The position numbers and the translations under genes were made by a program. A stretch of DNA of 22,068 nt from a virus. The notes under the pieces were generated by a model. It was given only the letters and a program-made list of their open reading frames with translations, searched no databases and was not told where the DNA came from. Location: IMG/VR virus record IMGVR_UViG_3300009433_000068, positions 1-22,068 of that record, one strand, 5' to 3'. Shown piece after piece: positions 21,136 to 22,068 of this stretch. Each line of letters opens with the position of its first letter. Position 1 is the first letter of the stretch.

Positions 21136-21165
21136 AAATGAAAGGGGCATTGCTGCCCCGATCTT
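21136..21165. terminator. Hairpin terminator, possibly bidirectional
   Basis: GGGGCA (21144-21149) pairs with TGCCCC (21154-21159) around TTGC. On the minus strand it follows the stop of the 259-residue gene and is trailed by TTTCATTT. On the plus strand it follows the array and is trailed by GATCTTTATT. Both T tracts are modest. It probably ends the minus-strand gene's transcript and could end an array transcript coming from the left. Confidence 0.65.
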
Positions 21166-21944
21166 TATTCTGCGGCAATAAGAGTGATGTCTCTTCGTGC
21201 TCGTTCTTCTTGAATGAAATCCATCAACTGAGCCGTCTGTTCATCGGCATACTCTGGATTGTCCAAGGATTCTTTCTGTGCCTCGCGACCTTCGAGCATC
21301 AATTCATCCCAAAGTTCTTGGTGTCCGCCCATGCTGTCCTCAGTCACCACATCGAAACAACCAAACGAACCTTTACCTTTTTCCTGACGGAAGTCTCCGA
21401 TACCAACAATCGATCCTGCGTTCGTCAACAAAGACACAATCGAATACGCACTGAGCGTCGGTTGAACGTAGGTTATGTCAACCTCCGCACACCAACGTGG
21501 CAAGTATGCCCTCGTCCGCATGTCTGGTGTCTTGTTCATGTCCGCTGATCGAACCACATCAATCTTCAACTGAGGCTTGCCCCAAATCTGGATGTGTGTT
21601 TCTGGTAAAAAGATCAGGCGTTGTACACTAGACTTCGTAATGCCGTCTGTTTCCAAGGCCGCTGTCGCCATCGCCTGTTTAACTCCAGGTGCAGGGAAAC
21701 ATAACAGTGTTTCATCTTTAGGTTTTCTGTAGACGCTGTCGCGAAACTCTTCCTCTGGATTGTGCTTGATCTCTTTCTTCTGTGCGGCTGTCTTCTTGCC
21801 GCCTCCCACAAGTAAATCACGCATGGCTTTTGAACTCATGCTGTTAAAATACATCGGGGTTGTCCCAATCATCCGTAATGTAACTTTACCCGTTTTAAGT
21901 GGTTGAATTTCTAAAGCTGTTGCTTCTATTTTTTTAGTTGCCAT
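21165..21944 (-). CDS. 259-residue phage protein with C-terminal Gly-rich loop, unknown (RAMP-like?)
   Basis: AAAGGAGAG six bases upstream supports the ATG at 21944 over the in-frame ATG at 21995. The protein begins MATKKIEATALEIQPLKTGK, then VTLRMIGTTPMYFNSMSSKA (21-40), a basic region with GGGKKTAAQKK, and LCFPAPGVKQAMATAALETD (81-100). Next are VVRSADMNKTPDMRTRAYLP (130-149) and AEVDITYVQPTL (153-164). Finally a loop GIGDFRQEKGKGSFG (181-195) is followed by a strand and an acidic helical tail. The loop is reminiscent of the glycine-rich loop of RAMP/Cas7-type RNA-binding proteins, and the strand-helix alternation could suit such a fold, but I cannot prove homology. I recall this 'VRSADMN.TPD.RTRA' protein from other phages as hypothetical. 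It has its own promoter region with inverted repeats and its own terminator, and lies beside the periodic array. Confidence 0.65.
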   Translation of the reverse strand: MATKKIEATALEIQPLKTGKVTLRMIGTTPMYFNSMSSKAMRDLLVGGGKKTAAQKKEIKHNPEEEFRDSVYRKPKDETLLCFPAPGVKQAMATAALETDGITKSSVQRLIFLPETHIQIWGKPQLKIDVVRSADMNKTPDMRTRAYLPRWCAEVDITYVQPTLSAYSIVSLLTNAGSIVGIGDFRQEKGKGSFGCFDVVTEDSMGGHQELWDELMLEGREAQKESLDNPEYADEQTAQLMDFIQEERARRDITLIAAE

Positions 21945-21986
21945 TGGTTCTCTCCTTTTGTTGGCTTCTAATTGAAAGTAAATTGT

Positions 21987-22030
21987 GTATGACACGCAAG
22001 TAATATGCGTGTCAAGTTTTTATTTGACAA
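21987..22030 (-). promoter_or_regulatory. Promoter/operator region with nested inverted repeats
   Basis: TGACACGCA (21990-21998) and TGCGTGTCA (22006-22014) form a perfect 9-base inverted repeat around seven bases. A second one, TTGACA (22024-22029) with TGTCAA (22010-22015), is nested against it. On the minus strand TTGTCA (22030 to 22025) and, 17 bases on, CATATT (22007 to 22002) form a fair sigma70 promoter. A perfect TTGACA (22015 to 22010) lies inside the dyads but has a poor -10. A repressor binding the dyads would cover the promoter of the 259-residue gene. Confidence 0.6.
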
Positions 22031-22068
22031 CTTCCCAAACGCTTTCTTTTTTTGCGTCTATTCCAGTG
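22020..22068 (-). CDS. Possible 3' end of an upstream minus-strand gene (partial)
   Basis: At the right edge, one minus-strand frame reads TGIDAKKESVWEVVK followed by a stop at 22020-22022. A second frame is also open to the edge and reads much more basic, so the choice rests only on the protein-like look of the first. The gene would begin outside the window, and its end overlaps the promoter region of the 259-residue gene. Confidence 0.3.
   Translation of the reverse strand, partial: TGIDAKKESVWEVVK

Noticed and set aside
20618-21178. Short minus-strand open frames across the periodic array (20618-20824, 20939-21178)
   Set aside because: They have no convincing ribosome site, are full of rare low-complexity Val/Arg/Ser/Cys strings, and the five-base period is incompatible with selection on a reading frame.

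Overview
The window looks like part of the genome of a virulent-type tailed phage, probably a short-tailed (podovirus-like) marine phage. The evidence is tightly packed, coupled genes, a P22 gp10-like tail stabilization protein, and several virion proteins of types I recognise from marine phages. It also carries a self-encoded replisome built on a family A DNA polymerase. Assignment to HMO-2011-like or pelagiphage-type viruses of marine alphaproteobacteria is an inference; no host gene, integrase, tRNA or rRNA is visible.

Layout. (1) Bases 2-9670, plus strand: late virion module. It holds the end of a tail stabilization protein, two small proteins (one a zinc ribbon), three probable internal or structural proteins and a 1357-residue giant virion protein. 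(2) Bases 9667-16870s, minus strand: replication module. In transcription order it has a coiled-coil protein, an SSB-like protein ending in EEIPF, an AEP-type primase ending in EIPF, an AlpA-like HTH protein, a UvrD-like SF1 helicase, a small zinc ribbon, a DUF6378-type protein, a family A DNA polymerase with Leu at the E. coli Phe762 position, and a small acidic protein. The two modules meet tail to tail with their stop codons overlapping on a TTAA. (3) Bases 16956-18598, plus strand: an SNF2-like helicase and a small partner, transcribed against the surrounding genes. (4) Bases 18728-20593, minus strand: a cluster of small genes of mostly unknown function. Three are only 52-56 residues. The last, an RHH regulator, has its own sigma70-like promoter. 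(5) Bases 20624-21134: about 510 bp without a credible gene, carrying a very regular pattern. (6) Bases 21165-21944, minus strand: a 259-residue protein of unknown function with a glycine-rich C-terminal loop, preceded by a promoter region covered by perfect inverted repeats.

The most remarkable element is region 5. On the plus strand a cytosine stands at every fifth base, at about 100 of 105 expected positions by hand count. The unit is roughly RMC followed by two free bases. The phase slips by exactly -1 about every 50-60 bases, and 10 of the 12 slips coincide with GACCGCC or GACCGAC, that is RMC-C-RMC with a one-base linker. A perfect TATAAT lies just before the array on the plus strand, and a hairpin followed by a T-rich stretch lies just after it. 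The array may therefore be a discrete non-coding RNA or DNA element. Triplets spaced by two bases in blocks of about 10-13 recall RNA sites wrapped around ring proteins such as TRAP, but no homology is claimed and the function is unknown.
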